Assembly: GCF_003019255.1 (NCBI RefSeq)
Contig: NZ_CP027846.1
Location: forward strand, 620,001 to 684,000
DNA length: 64,000 bases
Origin: Staphylococcus kloosii
GTDB taxonomy: Bacteria > Bacillota > Bacilli > Staphylococcales > Staphylococcaceae
Direction: 5' to 3'
Every line of letters starts with the position of its first letter. Position 1 is the stretch's first letter. The position numbers and the translations under genes were made by a program. Below are positions 1 to 9,853 of the stretch, one piece after another. Under the pieces are notes generated by a model that was not told where the DNA came from, did no database searches, and saw only the letters and a program-made list of their open reading frames with translations.

Positions 1-1555
1 AGATGCGATTAAACAAGTAGAAGTAAAATCAATCGATCAATTATTGCATCCAAATTTTGACGAACAAGCATTAGCACAAGCAACTGTTATTTCGAAAGCC
101 GGTTTACCTGCAAGCCCTGGAGCTGCAACAGGTAAAATTGTTTTCTCTGCAGAAGATGCTAAAGCTCAAGCAGAACAAGGAGAAAAAGTGATTTTAATGA
201 GACCTGAAACGTCTCCAGAAGATATTGAAGGTATGGTAGCGAGTGAAGCAATCGTAACGACGCATGGCGGAATGACTTCACATGCGGCAGTTGTAGCGCG
301 TGGTATGGGTAAATGTTGTGTAACAGGATGTGCAAATTTAGAAATTAATACGCAACAACGTACAGTTACGTTCCCACAAGGCGTCTTAAGTGAAGGTGAC
401 ATTGTATCTGTAGATGGTGCGAACGGTGATATTTATGTGGGCGAAGTTGATACTATTAGTGCACAACGTAGTGAAGCATTTAGCCAGTTTATGCAATGGT
501 CTGAAGAAATTGCTCAACTAAGTGTACGTATGAATGCTGAAACACCACAAGATATAGCAGCTGGATATCAATTTGATGCTACAGGTATTGGTCTTGTTAG
601 AACGGAGCACATGTTCTTTGCTCCAGAAAGATTGGTTGAAATGCGTCGTTTTATTTTAGCGCATAACCACGATCAACGCGTCGCTGCATTAAATAAAATT
701 AGTACTTATCAAACAGATGATTTTGAAAAGATTTTAAGACAATCTGAAGATAGACCGACAATAATTCGTTTATTAGATCCACCATTACATGAATTTTTAC
801 CTCGATCAGAAGAAGAAAAAGAAAGTGTGGCAATACAATTAAACGTTTCTACAAGAGAATTGAATCAGAATATTGAACAGTTACATGAAGTAAATCCAAT
901 GTTAGGTCATCGCGGGTGTCGTTTAGCAATTACATACCCTGAATTGTATGAGATGCAAGTTGAAGCCATTATGAATAGTGTAATTCGCTTAAAAGAACAA
1001 GGTATCGAAACGAATCCAGAAATTATGATACCTTTAGTGTCTACAGTCGAAGAATTTAAAACGTTAAAAGCAATGATTATTGATAAGATTGAAAGAATGG
1101 CACAAGAAAATGGTCATGAGCTTAATTATGCTATTGGAACTATGATCGAAACGCCTAGAGCTTGTTTAATTGCACATGAAATTGCTAAAGAGGCAGACTT
1201 CTTTAGTTTTGGAACGAATGACTTAACACAGTTAACTTACGGTTTTTCACGAGATGATGCCGGTAAGTTTATCAATGCATATGCTGATCAAGGCATCATG
1301 GAAATCGACCCATTCCAAACGCTTGATGTCGATGGTATCGGCCAACTTATTAAGCTAGCATCTGAACAAGCGAAAGCAGTCAATCCTAATATTAAAATTG
1401 GTGTGTGTGGTGAGCTAGGTGGAGACATGAAATCTATAGCATACTTTAATACATTGCCAATTGATTACGTATCTTGTTCACCATTTAGAGTGCCAGGTGC
1501 TATTTTAGCAACGGCACAAAGCGCAGTAGAAAGTGGGCGATTGAGTGTTAAATAG
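1..1555 (+). CDS. ppdK: Pyruvate, phosphate dikinase, C-terminal part (5' truncated by window edge)
   Basis: The frame is open from base 2, so this is the C-terminal half of a longer protein; the TTG at 44 is an internal leucine codon, not a start. PPDK interconverts pyruvate, ATP and Pi with PEP, AMP and PPi in the cytoplasm. The swivelling phosphohistidine domain is visible (GGMTSHAAVVAR, catalytic His codon at 281-283). The PEP/pyruvate TIM barrel follows, with RLLDPPLHEFLP, NPMLGHRGCRL, IGTMIETPRA and GTNDLTQLTYGFSRDD, and the catalytic Cys of GVCGELGGD at 1406-1408. The ATP-grasp domain lies outside the window. The next gene overlaps its end by 11 bases and encodes the matching regulatory enzyme, which separates PPDK from PTS enzyme I and PEP synthase, whose partial sequences look similar. 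Confidence 0.95.
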   Translation, partial: DAIKQVEVKSIDQLLHPNFDEQALAQATVISKAGLPASPGAATGKIVFSAEDAKAQAEQGEKVILMRPETSPEDIEGMVASEAIVTTHGGMTSHAAVVARGMGKCCVTGCANLEINTQQRTVTFPQGVLSEGDIVSVDGANGDIYVGEVDTISAQRSEAFSQFMQWSEEIAQLSVRMNAETPQDIAAGYQFDATGIGLVRTEHMFFAPERLVEMRRFILAHNHDQRVAALNKISTYQTDDFEKILRQSEDRPTIIRLLDPPLHEFLPRSEEEKESVAIQLNVSTRELNQNIEQLHEVNPMLGHRGCRLAITYPELYEMQVEAIMNSVIRLKEQGIETNPEIMIPLVSTVEEFKTLKAMIIDKIERMAQENGHELNYAIGTMIETPRACLIAHEIAKEADFFSFGTNDLTQLTYGFSRDDAGKFINAYADQGIMEIDPFQTLDVDGIGQLIKLASEQAKAVNPNIKIGVCGELGGDMKSIAYFNTLPIDYVSCSPFRVPGAILATAQSAVESGRLSVK

Positions 1556-2375
1556 TAAGTATAACGACAAACTAACGATATTTGTCATTTCTGACTCTAT
1601 CGGTGAGACGGCACAACGAATGATACATGCAACTTTGTCGCAATTTCCTGACTTACATCATATTGCTATAGAAAAATTTGCTTTCATTAAAAGTGAAGAA
1701 GAATTAATTGGCATACTAGATCGTGCTATTGCTAAATCAGCTATTGTCGTAACGACTTTAGTAAATCCAGATTTTAATAAAGTAGGGTCCGCTTATGCAC
1801 AAGAAAAAGACATAGCGTATATCGATTATATGTCAGGGTTGATTGAATTTATACAAAATCGTACACACAGTGAACCTATTTTAGAAAGCGGCGCTTTGCG
1901 TAAGTTAGATGAGCAGTATTTCAAACGCATTGAAGCCATTGAATATTCTGTGAAATATGACGATGGTAAACATTTTACCGATATAGGCGAAGCGGATGCT
2001 TTAATCATCGGGGTGTCTAGAACTTCTAAAACTCCGTTAAGTATGTATTTAGCTAATAAAGGTTATAAGATAGCTAATATTCCACTAGTACCGGAAGTAG
2101 ATATTCCAGATGAAGTTTATAAAAATAAAAAAATGAAGGTATTTGGATTAACAGCGAGTCCAAACTATATAATGAATATTCGTAGTGAGCGTGTGAAAGT
2201 ATTAGGGTTAAGTGGTCCTACAAACTATAATAGTATGGAACGAATTAAAGAGGAATTAGCTCATGCAGAAGAAGTGTTCCATAAATTGAATGCGAATGTG
2301 ATTAATACGGAATATAAATCAATTGAGGAATCTGCATTTTATATAGAAAAATTCCTAATCGATGAATCAATATAA
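1545..2375 (+). CDS. PPDK regulatory protein, bifunctional kinase/Pi-dependent phosphorylase (DUF299 family)
   Basis: 276 aa, the usual size for the PSRP/YqfL (DUF299) family. This family inactivates PPDK by ADP-dependent phosphorylation of a threonine next to the catalytic histidine and reactivates it by Pi-dependent removal. The sequence shows the family start (FVISDSIGETAQRM, residues 13-26) and a P-loop-like GVSRTSKT at residues 156-163. The GTG start lies inside the last codons of ppdK (11-base overlap), so the two are probably translationally coupled. A strong terminator follows. PEP synthase regulators belong to the same family; the adjacent PPDK decides the partner. Confidence 0.93.
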   Translation: MLNSKYNDKLTIFVISDSIGETAQRMIHATLSQFPDLHHIAIEKFAFIKSEEELIGILDRAIAKSAIVVTTLVNPDFNKVGSAYAQEKDIAYIDYMSGLIEFIQNRTHSEPILESGALRKLDEQYFKRIEAIEYSVKYDDGKHFTDIGEADALIIGVSRTSKTPLSMYLANKGYKIANIPLVPEVDIPDEVYKNKKMKVFGLTASPNYIMNIRSERVKVLGLSGPTNYNSMERIKEELAHAEEVFHKLNANVINTEYKSIEESAFYIEKFLIDESI

Positions 2376-2380
2376 TTACT

Positions 2381-2421
2381 AAAGAGTGCTATTGCAACTT
2401 GCAATGGCACTCTTTTATGGT
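2381..2421 (+). terminator. Rho-independent terminator of the ppdK operon
   Basis: Long stem with arms AAAGAGTGCTATTGCAA and TTGCAATGGCACTCTTT (one G-T pair), ending in a short T-rich run. It closes the ppdK-regulator unit. Confidence 0.85.
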
Positions 2422-2599
2422 TTTTAGCATGAAATACGGGTAAAGAACAATCAAGTCGTTACATGTAAAGACTAATATATGCTTATCTTTATTAAATGTA
2501 ACCAATATTATCTGAATATCATTATTTTTTGAAATATGTTTAAATAGTATTACATGTGACAACAAATAGATTTAAGTTGAACAAAACGAGGTGTTCTTT

Positions 2600-4090
2600 T
2601 TGCAAATACTGTTAGATGCGAGTGTAAGTCCTATTTATAGAGGGATTTTACTTTTTTTCTTTGGAATTAATATTATTTTAGCTTTCATCATTATCTTTTT
2701 AGATAGAGATAGAAGAGATGCAACGTCTACATGGGCTTGGTTATTACTATTATTCGTAATGCCAATTCTCGGTTTTATTTTGTACATTTTCTTAGGACGT
2801 ACGGTAAAACTGAAAAGTTCTTATTACTCAAGTAAAGGCGATAACGTTGAAGATAGTAGACAACGTGCTAAAAATCAAATTGAAAAGTCGACAGGTCACG
2901 TTTCAGCTGACGATGATCCCATTACTAAAAAGCATGAAGGTATCGTGCATTCATTGCTAGTAAAAGATGAATCATTTTTAAGTAATAACAATCATGTCGA
3001 TGTTTATACAGATGGACACGATTTATTTGATCAAATGAAAGAAGATTTACGTGATGCACAAAATTATATCCATATGGAATACTACATTTTAGAATTAGAT
3101 GGTATCGGAAAAGAAATTGTTGAAATTCTAGAACAAAAGGCTAAAGAAGGCCTAGAAGTTAAATTATTATATGATGCAGTTGGCTCGAAAAATTTACACA
3201 AGTATAAATTTAAAGAGTTCCAAGAAGATGGTGGGCAAGTCGAAGCCTTCTTTAAAGCTCGATTTATACCTTTATTGAATTTTAGAGTTAATAACAGAAA
3301 CCACCGTAAAATATTAGTTATTGATGGAAAAAAAGGTTACGTAGGTGGCTTTAACATTGGTGACGAATATTTAGGCTTAGACGAAAAAATTGGTTATTGG
3401 CGAGATTCACATTTAAGAATACAAGGTGATGGCGTCGATGCTTTACAATTAAGCTTTATTCAAGATTGGAATTCACAAACAAATAATGAACAACTTGGAT
3501 TTGCGGATAAATACTTCCCAGACAATGCTTACCCTGGTGGTAACGTGATGTTACAGTTAGGTCTAAGTGGCCCGAGTGATGTATGGCATCAAATCGAATT
3601 TGGGTATTTAAAAATGATAATGAGTGCGAAAGAGTCTATTTATATTCATACGCCATATTTCGTACCGGACAAAGGTTATATCAATGCGTTACGTATTGCT
3701 GCTAAATCAGGTATAGACGTGCAAATGATTATACCGAATAAACCAGACCAACCACTAGTGCATTGGGCTACATTATCTAGTGTGGCAGAGTTGATTCAAG
3801 ATGGTGTTAAAGTATATACGTATGAAAATGGCTTTATCCATTCTAAGATGATGATTATTGATGGCGAAGTTTCAAGTGTTGGTTCTGCCAATATGGACGT
3901 ACGTAGTTTTGAATTAAACTTTGAAGTAAATGCCTTTATTTATAATGAAGGTATTGCTACTAAATTAACTGAGGCGTTTAAAGAAGACTTGAAAGTGTCT
4001 AAAGAATTAACGAAAGAACGTTATGATGAACGTTCTGGATGGGTTAAATTTAAACAATCAATCGCTAAACTCGCTTCACCAATTTTATAA
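2600..4090 (+). CDS. cls: Cardiolipin synthase
   Basis: Phospholipase-D superfamily membrane enzyme that condenses two phosphatidylglycerols to cardiolipin. Two hydrophobic segments lie at the N-terminus (about residues 15-37 and 48-69). Two HKD motifs follow: NNRNHRKILVIDG near residue 235 and GFIHSKMMIIDGEVSSVGS near 417. The end (SPIL) matches staphylococcal Cls proteins, and the length, 496 aa, is normal. The open frame reaches a GTG at 2591, but that codon overlaps the Shine-Dalgarno GAGG (2588-2591); the TTG at 2600 has ideal spacing and is my chosen start. It stands alone between two terminators. Staphylococci often carry two cls genes, and I cannot tell which this is. Confidence 0.93.
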   Translation: MQILLDASVSPIYRGILLFFFGINIILAFIIIFLDRDRRDATSTWAWLLLLFVMPILGFILYIFLGRTVKLKSSYYSSKGDNVEDSRQRAKNQIEKSTGHVSADDDPITKKHEGIVHSLLVKDESFLSNNNHVDVYTDGHDLFDQMKEDLRDAQNYIHMEYYILELDGIGKEIVEILEQKAKEGLEVKLLYDAVGSKNLHKYKFKEFQEDGGQVEAFFKARFIPLLNFRVNNRNHRKILVIDGKKGYVGGFNIGDEYLGLDEKIGYWRDSHLRIQGDGVDALQLSFIQDWNSQTNNEQLGFADKYFPDNAYPGGNVMLQLGLSGPSDVWHQIEFGYLKMIMSAKESIYIHTPYFVPDKGYINALRIAAKSGIDVQMIIPNKPDQPLVHWATLSSVAELIQDGVKVYTYENGFIHSKMMIIDGEVSSVGSANMDVRSFELNFEVNAFIYNEGIATKLTEAFKEDLKVSKELTKERYDERSGWVKFKQSIAKLASPIL

Positions 4091-4099
4091 TATGTACAA

Positions 4100-4131
4100 A
4101 ACCAGAAGAGCTACTCTTCTGGTTTTTTTAT
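4100..4131 (+). terminator. Rho-independent terminator after cls
   Basis: Perfect stem AACCAGAAGAG / CTCTTCTGGTT with a CTA loop, followed by seven T. Confidence 0.9.
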
Positions 4132-4240
4132 ATGTAACGTATACATTTAATAGCAAGTAATGATAAGATAAATTCGATTATGTACAGTTATAGGACATGG
4201 ATATAAAGGGATGCAACAGGATGTAACAGGGGGATGACTT

Positions 4241-5626
4241 ATGAATCAAAATAACAATACTTTTATCTATCGAGAGTTATATAACAATTTGAAAGAAGAT
4301 ATTTTATCATTTAAATATGATAGTAATGAAAAATTACCTTCAAAAAGAGAAATGGCACAAAACCTCAATGTAAGTGTAAATAGTGTCAAAACTGCTTATG
4401 AACAATTACTTGAAGAAGGTTACATTTATACACTTGAACGTAAAGGTTATTTTATAGAACCGCTTGAAAAATTAATTGTCGAACCACAAACGACAAATAC
4501 TTTAACTTCAACTACAGCACCACAAGAACAACAATATCGTTATTCTTTCTCTCATATGAGTACTGATATTACGCAATTTCCGGTTGATACTTGGACGAAA
4601 TTAATGAAACAAGTGTTTAAAAATTATAGTCGTCGGTTGTCGGCGATTCCAGATTTGAAAGGGCCAATTGAGTTACGACAAGCGATTGCTAAACTCGTTT
4701 CCTATAAAAGAGGAATTCAATGCAATGCCGAACAAATCGTAATAGCATCAGGCACGAATGTCTTATTAAAACAAATTATGGACGTCATGCCCGATGATAG
4801 CAAAATAGCGGTAGAAAATCCTGGCTATTTTCGCTTTAGAGATATATTAAACAGAACTAAAAGAACGACGATTCCGATTGATTTAGACGATAAAGGCATT
4901 TCTATGTCTGCTATTAAGGCTGCTGCACCAGACTTAGTGATTGTCACGCCATCACATCAATTTCCGATGGGCACGATTATGCCGATTTCTAGACGTATTG
5001 ATTTGTTAAATTGGTTAACTAAAACGAATGGTTATGTCATTGAAGATGATTACGATAGTGAATTTAAATATAATACAGACAATATTCCGTCATTATATAG
5101 TTTTGATAAAAGTGATCGCGTGATCTATTTAGGTACATTTTCTAAAACGCTGATGCCGGGTCTAAGATTAAGTTATATGATATTACCAACTTCATTGGTG
5201 GAGCAATTTGAACACATCAACAATAATGTTATACCAGATTTTTCTATGCTTAATGCCTTAACTTTATATTTAATGATTAAAGATGGTCATTATGAAAGAT
5301 ATATTAAAAAAATGCATCATTTATATGAAGCTAAAAGAGCACAATTGATTGAACAATTAAAAGAAACATTTCAATCTAAAATCAAAATTCATGATACACA
5401 TGCCGGTTTACATTTTATAGTTGAAGTGGATACTGAATATAGTTACGACGAAATAGCAACACGTGCAAAAAGCCATGAAATCGAACTTTATACGATTAAT
5501 CGTTTTACGGTAGCTCCGGTTAGTGACCAAACAAAATATAAAACTTTAATTATTGGATTTTCACAGTTAGAAATTGAAGCTATTCCAGAAGCGGTGAATA
5601 TTTTGCGACAAGTATTAATTAATTAA
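4241..5626 (+). CDS. gabR: GabR/MocR-family PLP-dependent transcriptional regulator
   Basis: 461 aa, the MocR layout: an N-terminal GntR winged helix (about residues 8-75, with LPSKREMAQNLNVSVNSVK) joined by a short linker to a fold-type I aminotransferase domain. The PLP lysine is in YLGTFSKTLMPGLRL (K302). GabR of Bacillus binds PLP and GABA and activates gabTD. Here the gene lies 177 bases before gabT on the same strand, not divergent as in B. subtilis. A GabR-like half site ATACCA is at 5666-5671 and an inverse TGGTA at 5629-5633; their role is unproven. Other MocR proteins (PdxR, TauR) are similar; the gabT/gabD neighbours support GabR. Confidence 0.85.
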   Translation: MNQNNNTFIYRELYNNLKEDILSFKYDSNEKLPSKREMAQNLNVSVNSVKTAYEQLLEEGYIYTLERKGYFIEPLEKLIVEPQTTNTLTSTTAPQEQQYRYSFSHMSTDITQFPVDTWTKLMKQVFKNYSRRLSAIPDLKGPIELRQAIAKLVSYKRGIQCNAEQIVIASGTNVLLKQIMDVMPDDSKIAVENPGYFRFRDILNRTKRTTIPIDLDDKGISMSAIKAAAPDLVIVTPSHQFPMGTIMPISRRIDLLNWLTKTNGYVIEDDYDSEFKYNTDNIPSLYSFDKSDRVIYLGTFSKTLMPGLRLSYMILPTSLVEQFEHINNNVIPDFSMLNALTLYLMIKDGHYERYIKKMHHLYEAKRAQLIEQLKETFQSKIKIHDTHAGLHFIVEVDTEYSYDEIATRAKSHEIELYTINRFTVAPVSDQTKYKTLIIGFSQLEIEAIPEAVNILRQVLIN

Positions 5627-5803
5627 ATTGGTACCCTCTAAATTAAATAACTGGTCCTTTACACAATACCAACAATCAGATAAATTTTTACTAAATGTTA
5701 GAGCTACTTGTATGAAATAAACAAAGGGCTTTTCATGAAAGTGTATTTTAGTAATAGATAGACAAAATACACAATTAGTATGTAAAGGGTGGAGGTTTTC
5801 AGT

Positions 5804-7105
5804 ATGTCTAATAATTTCACAAAATTCAAAGATAAGAGAGAACAATTTGTAGCTAGAGGAGTAGGGAACGGTAATTTACACGTTGCTGATAAAGCACAGG
5901 GGGCGACGATTACAGACGTCGATGGCAACGAATTTATCGATTTTGCAGGCGCAATTGGTACGTTGAATGTAGGACATTCACATCCAGAAATAACGGCTCA
6001 TTTAAAAACACAGTTAGATAAATTTATTCATCCAGGATTTAATGTAATTATGTACGAAAGTTATTTAAATCTTGCAGAAAAATTAACGCAAATTACACCG
6101 GGTAATTTTGATAAAAAAGTAGTTTTACTTAATTCAGGTGCTGAAGCGGTAGAAAATGCCGTTAAATTAGCGCGTAAACATACTGGCAGACAAGCAGTAG
6201 TTTCATTTGTACGTGGCTTCCACGGTAGAACAAATTTAACAATGTCTATGACTAGTAAAGTTAGACCATATAAATTTGGTTTTGGACCTTTTGCATCAGA
6301 AGTATATCAAGCGCCATACCCAAATTTATCTGAAAAGCCAGCAAACGTATCTGAAGAAGAATTTGTAGCTCAAAGTATCGCACGCTTAAAAGATTTCTTT
6401 ATTGAAACAGTAGATCCAGAAGAAGTAGCTTGTATCGTAATGGAACCTGTACAAGGTGAAGGTGGATTTGTTATCCCTCCTAAAGAATTTGTACAAGAAG
6501 TGAAGGCAATTTGTGAAGCAAATGGTATTGTATTTGTGGCCGATGAAATTCAAACAGGCTTTGCACGTACAGGTAAGATGTTTGCTATTGAACATTTCGA
6601 TGTAGAACCAGACTTAATGACTGTTTCAAAATCACTTGCTGCGGGTTTCCCATTAAGTGGTGTTGTAGGTAAAAAAGAAATATTAGATAGTGCAAACCCA
6701 GGCGAAATTGGTGGCACATATGCTGGGAATCCGCTTGCATGTGAAGCTGCATTAAAAGTAATCGATATCATCGAAAAAGAACAATTGAATGCGCGTTCTG
6801 AAGAAATAGGTCAACAAATTGAAAATCAAATCAATACTTTAAGCGAAACATATCATTGTATTACTAAAACACGTCGATTAGGTGCGATGGTTGCTTTTGA
6901 ATTAGTAGACGAAAAAACTGGGGAACCTAATAAAGCATTAACTGGCGAACTTGTCAAAGCTGCTAATGACAATGGTTTGTTATTATTGTCGGCTGGTATC
7001 AAAGGTAATGTGATTAGATTTTTAACACCATTAGTGATTACTGAAGACGAGTTAGAAAAAGGATTTGCAATATTAAATAAAGCGTTTGCTGAAATAAACG
7101 CTTAA
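5804..7105 (+). CDS. gabT: 4-aminobutyrate aminotransferase
   Basis: 433 aa class III aminotransferase moving the amino group of GABA to 2-oxoglutarate and giving succinate semialdehyde. It shows NSGAEAVENAVKLAR, VMEPVQGEGGF, the DEIQTGFARTG motif and the PLP lysine in TVSKSLAAGFPLSG (about K276). The frame opens at GTG 5789, but that codon lies in the ribosome site GGAGG (5791-5795); ATG 5804 has correct spacing. gabD follows after a 150-base gap containing a hairpin. The product of this enzyme is the substrate of gabD, so the two form one pathway. Confidence 0.93.
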   Translation: MSNNFTKFKDKREQFVARGVGNGNLHVADKAQGATITDVDGNEFIDFAGAIGTLNVGHSHPEITAHLKTQLDKFIHPGFNVIMYESYLNLAEKLTQITPGNFDKKVVLLNSGAEAVENAVKLARKHTGRQAVVSFVRGFHGRTNLTMSMTSKVRPYKFGFGPFASEVYQAPYPNLSEKPANVSEEEFVAQSIARLKDFFIETVDPEEVACIVMEPVQGEGGFVIPPKEFVQEVKAICEANGIVFVADEIQTGFARTGKMFAIEHFDVEPDLMTVSKSLAAGFPLSGVVGKKEILDSANPGEIGGTYAGNPLACEAALKVIDIIEKEQLNARSEEIGQQIENQINTLSETYHCITKTRRLGAMVAFELVDEKTGEPNKALTGELVKAANDNGLLLLSAGIKGNVIRFLTPLVITEDELEKGFAILNKAFAEINA

Positions 7106-7110
7106 CAGTG

Positions 7111-7177
7111 GGTATAATATAAATAAGGTCACTTTGAAAATTTAATTATATTTTCGAGTGACCTATATTGTAATACC
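7111..7177 (+). other. Long imperfect hairpin between gabT and gabD
   Basis: Inner arms AGGTCACT (7126-7133) and AGTGACCT (7157-7164), extended outward by GGTAT...ATACC and AT-rich pairs. No T-run follows, so it is not a classic terminator. It could be an attenuator, an RNA processing site or a partial block that sets gabT:gabD ratios. Confidence 0.5.
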
Positions 7178-7256
7178 ACAAAGAAGTACAACGATAGCGT
7201 ATATATTGTGTAACTTGCAGTAGGTAGAAAGACCTTAAAACAAGGGGGATTTTTAA

Positions 7257-8636
7257 ATGTCAAAATTATCAGTATTAAATCCGGCAACAAATGCCGTTAT
7301 TAAAGAACTTGAATATACTAGTAATGAAGAGATTACTGCTCAAATTGATCGAGCATACGAAGCGTTTCAAGAGTGGAGAACTGTTGATGCGCATGAACGT
7401 TCAGCCAAGTTATTGAAATGGGCAGAATTAATCGACGCACATATCGATGAAATCGCTGAACTTATCACCTTAGAAGGTGGAAAACCATTAGCTGAAGCAA
7501 AAGGTGAAGTGGCTTACGCTAATTCTTATGTAAAATGGTACGCAGAAGAAGCAAAACGCATTTATGGACGCACAATTCCTGCTAATACGCCAGACAAAGA
7601 AATTTTAGTAGGTAAATTTCCTGTAGGTGTAGTTGGAGCGATTACGCCGTGGAATTTCCCAGCTGCAATGATTACTAGAAAAATGGCACCAGCATTAGCA
7701 GCAGGATGTACAATCGTTTGTAAACCAGCAGTACAAACGCCATTGACAACGATTAGACTTGTAGAACTTGCACATGAAGCTGGTTTCCCTAAAGATGCGA
7801 TTTCTTTCATTATAGCGTCTGGTAGAGATGCTGGTGAGGCTTTTACAAGTCATGAAGCGATTCGTAAAATTACATTTACTGGTTCTACGCCAGTGGGTAA
7901 AACATTAATTAAAGATGCGGCAGATTCAGTGAAAAATGCCACAATGGAACTTGGTGGATTGGCACCGTTTATTATTCACAAAGATGCAGACATCGATGCT
8001 GCAGTTGAAGCGACAATTGCTTCGAAATTTAGAAATGCTGGCCAAACTTGTATTTGTGCAAACCGTATTTATGTTCACGAAGATATCGTTGACCAATATA
8101 CCGAAAAATTAATGACTAAAGTACATGGCCTTAAAGTAGGTAACGGTATGGACGAAGGTACAGAAGTTGGTCCATTAATTAATCAAGGTGCTGTAGACAA
8201 AGTCTTAGACCAAATTACAGATGCTATGGGTAAAGGTGGACATGTGTCACGCTCATTAGATGAAGTAACTGAATTAGGTGGCAACTTCTTAAAACCAGTC
8301 GTTATTTCAAATGCCAAACAAGATATGAAAGTTATGAATGAAGAAACTTTCGGCCCGATTGCGCCAGTAATGGCATATAGTGACCTTGATGAAGCGATAA
8401 AAATTGCTAACGATACGCCATTTGGTCTTGCGGCATATTTCTATACTAATGATTATCGCACAGGACTTAAATTGTATAATGAACTAGAATACGGTGTGAT
8501 TGGGTGGAATGATGGTGGACCATCAGCAGCACATGCGCCTTTCGGTGGCTTTAAAGAAAGTGGTTATGGCCGTGAAGGTGGTACTGAAGGTATTGAACCA
8601 TATTTAGAAACTAAATATTTATCTATTAAAAAGTAA
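7257..8636 (+). CDS. gabD: Succinate-semialdehyde dehydrogenase (NAD(P)+)
   Basis: 459 aa aldehyde dehydrogenase with the PWNFP cofactor-site motif (near residue 131), general-base Glu in MELGG (E231) and nucleophile Cys in NAGQTCICANR (C265). It oxidises succinate semialdehyde from GabT to succinate, feeding the TCA cycle. The ATG follows AAGGGGGA with good spacing. It lies downstream of gabR and gabT and ends at a bidirectional terminator. Substrate is assigned by family resemblance and context; the ALDH fold itself is certain. Confidence 0.92.
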   Translation: MSKLSVLNPATNAVIKELEYTSNEEITAQIDRAYEAFQEWRTVDAHERSAKLLKWAELIDAHIDEIAELITLEGGKPLAEAKGEVAYANSYVKWYAEEAKRIYGRTIPANTPDKEILVGKFPVGVVGAITPWNFPAAMITRKMAPALAAGCTIVCKPAVQTPLTTIRLVELAHEAGFPKDAISFIIASGRDAGEAFTSHEAIRKITFTGSTPVGKTLIKDAADSVKNATMELGGLAPFIIHKDADIDAAVEATIASKFRNAGQTCICANRIYVHEDIVDQYTEKLMTKVHGLKVGNGMDEGTEVGPLINQGAVDKVLDQITDAMGKGGHVSRSLDEVTELGGNFLKPVVISNAKQDMKVMNEETFGPIAPVMAYSDLDEAIKIANDTPFGLAAYFYTNDYRTGLKLYNELEYGVIGWNDGGPSAAHAPFGGFKESGYGREGGTEGIEPYLETKYLSIKK

Positions 8637-8648
8637 AATCACAAGCAA

Positions 8649-8682
8649 AAGCACCGGTACAAAGTACCGGTGCTTATTTTAA
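8649..8682. terminator. Bidirectional terminator between gabD and fda
   Basis: Perfect 12-bp stem AAGCACCGGTAC / GTACCGGTGCTT with an AAA loop between convergent genes; T-rich on the plus side, A-rich on the other. Confidence 0.88.
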
Positions 8683-8694
8683 TTTGAAAATTAT

Positions 8695-9588
8695 TTATGC
8701 GTTTTTATTTACTGAAGCATCGTAAATTGAATCGATTGTATCACCTAAGATTTTGTCGAAGTCTGCTTCAGATTGATTAACGTTTAAGTCGTTAATTAAA
8801 GCACGAGAGAAGCTTGCAATTAAGTTGTCATTTTCTTTTAGTAAGTTGTTAGCATCTTCTCTGCTGTAACCACCTGATAATGCAACAACACGTACTACAT
8901 TTGGATGCTCAATTAATGATTTATATTGATTAGCATTTGTAGGGATAGTTAATTTTAGCATTACAAGTTGATCTTCATTTAATTTATTTAGTTCAGTTAA
9001 AATTGATTCCGCTAAATAAGCTTCGATTTGATCTTTGTTTTCAGCGTTAATGTTAACTTCAGGCTCGATAATTGGAACTAAACCAGCTGAAATAATTTGT
9101 TTACCAATATCAAATTGTTGTTTAACGACTAAATCAATACCATCTTTGTTTAATTCTAAAATGTTAGAACGCATTTTAGTACCAAATATTTTATGGTCGT
9201 TAGCGCGCTGTAACAATTCGTCTAAGTCTGGGATAGGTTTCATTAATTGAACGCCATCTTTTTGTTCATCAAGACCTTTGTCGACTTTTAAGAAAGGTAC
9301 GATACCTTTGTCAGCTAGGTAATCACCAGTGTGTTTACCTTCAACTTCACGGTCCATTGTTTGTTCGAATAAGATTGCACCAATAATTTTATCTGATGTA
9401 AATGCAGGTGAAGAAACAATACGAGTACGCATGTCATGAACTAATTTGAACATTTCATCTTCACTATTATATTGATCTTCTGCTACGCCATAATCTTTAA
9501 GTGCTTTAGGGGTACTTCCGCCACTTTGGTCTAGCGCTGCAATAAATCCTTTACCAGTTTTGATTTTTTCAAGTTGTTCTTTATTCAT
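8695..9588 (-). CDS. fda: Fructose-bisphosphate aldolase, class I
   Basis: About 297 aa, close to the staphylococcal class I aldolase. It cleaves fructose-1,6-bisphosphate to dihydroxyacetone phosphate and glyceraldehyde-3-phosphate through a lysine Schiff base, without metal. It shows GFIAALDQSGGSTPKAL at the N-terminus, GLVPIIEPEV and the likely Schiff-base lysine in VMLKLTIPTN. The frame extends 20 codons upstream, but ATG 9588 follows AAAGGAG with 9-base spacing and begins MNKEQLEK as in homologues. Monocistronic: it converges on gabD and diverges from the M20 peptidase. Confidence 0.93.
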   Translation of the reverse strand: MNKEQLEKIKTGKGFIAALDQSGGSTPKALKDYGVAEDQYNSEDEMFKLVHDMRTRIVSSPAFTSDKIIGAILFEQTMDREVEGKHTGDYLADKGIVPFLKVDKGLDEQKDGVQLMKPIPDLDELLQRANDHKIFGTKMRSNILELNKDGIDLVVKQQFDIGKQIISAGLVPIIEPEVNINAENKDQIEAYLAESILTELNKLNEDQLVMLKLTIPTNANQYKSLIEHPNVVRVVALSGGYSREDANNLLKENDNLIASFSRALINDLNVNQSEADFDKILGDTIDSIYDASVNKNA

Positions 9589-9678
9589 TACTTCCACTCC
9601 TTTTACTAGATTCATCTCTAGTATGATGAAAATTGAGCGAGAACGCAATCATTATACTAATAAAATGGAAATATATTT

Positions 9679-9698
9679 AATCTATAATGCGATAGATT
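9679..9698. repeat. Inverted repeat in the fda / deacetylase divergent promoter region
   Basis: AATCTAT and ATAGATT arms (7 bp) separated by six bases, in the 265-base region between two divergent genes. It could be an operator; no regulator can be assigned. Confidence 0.3.
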
Positions 9699-9853
9699 CA
9701 AAGCAAAGAAGATTTAACTATAAGTAATATAAGGCTTGGGGCTTAGTGTTTTTACTATTTAATGAAGAAAAATAACTAAAATGACGATTATGTAAACTGC
9801 TTGATTTATTATGTTAACATTATCGATAAATAAATGACAAAGGGTGAAATTAG

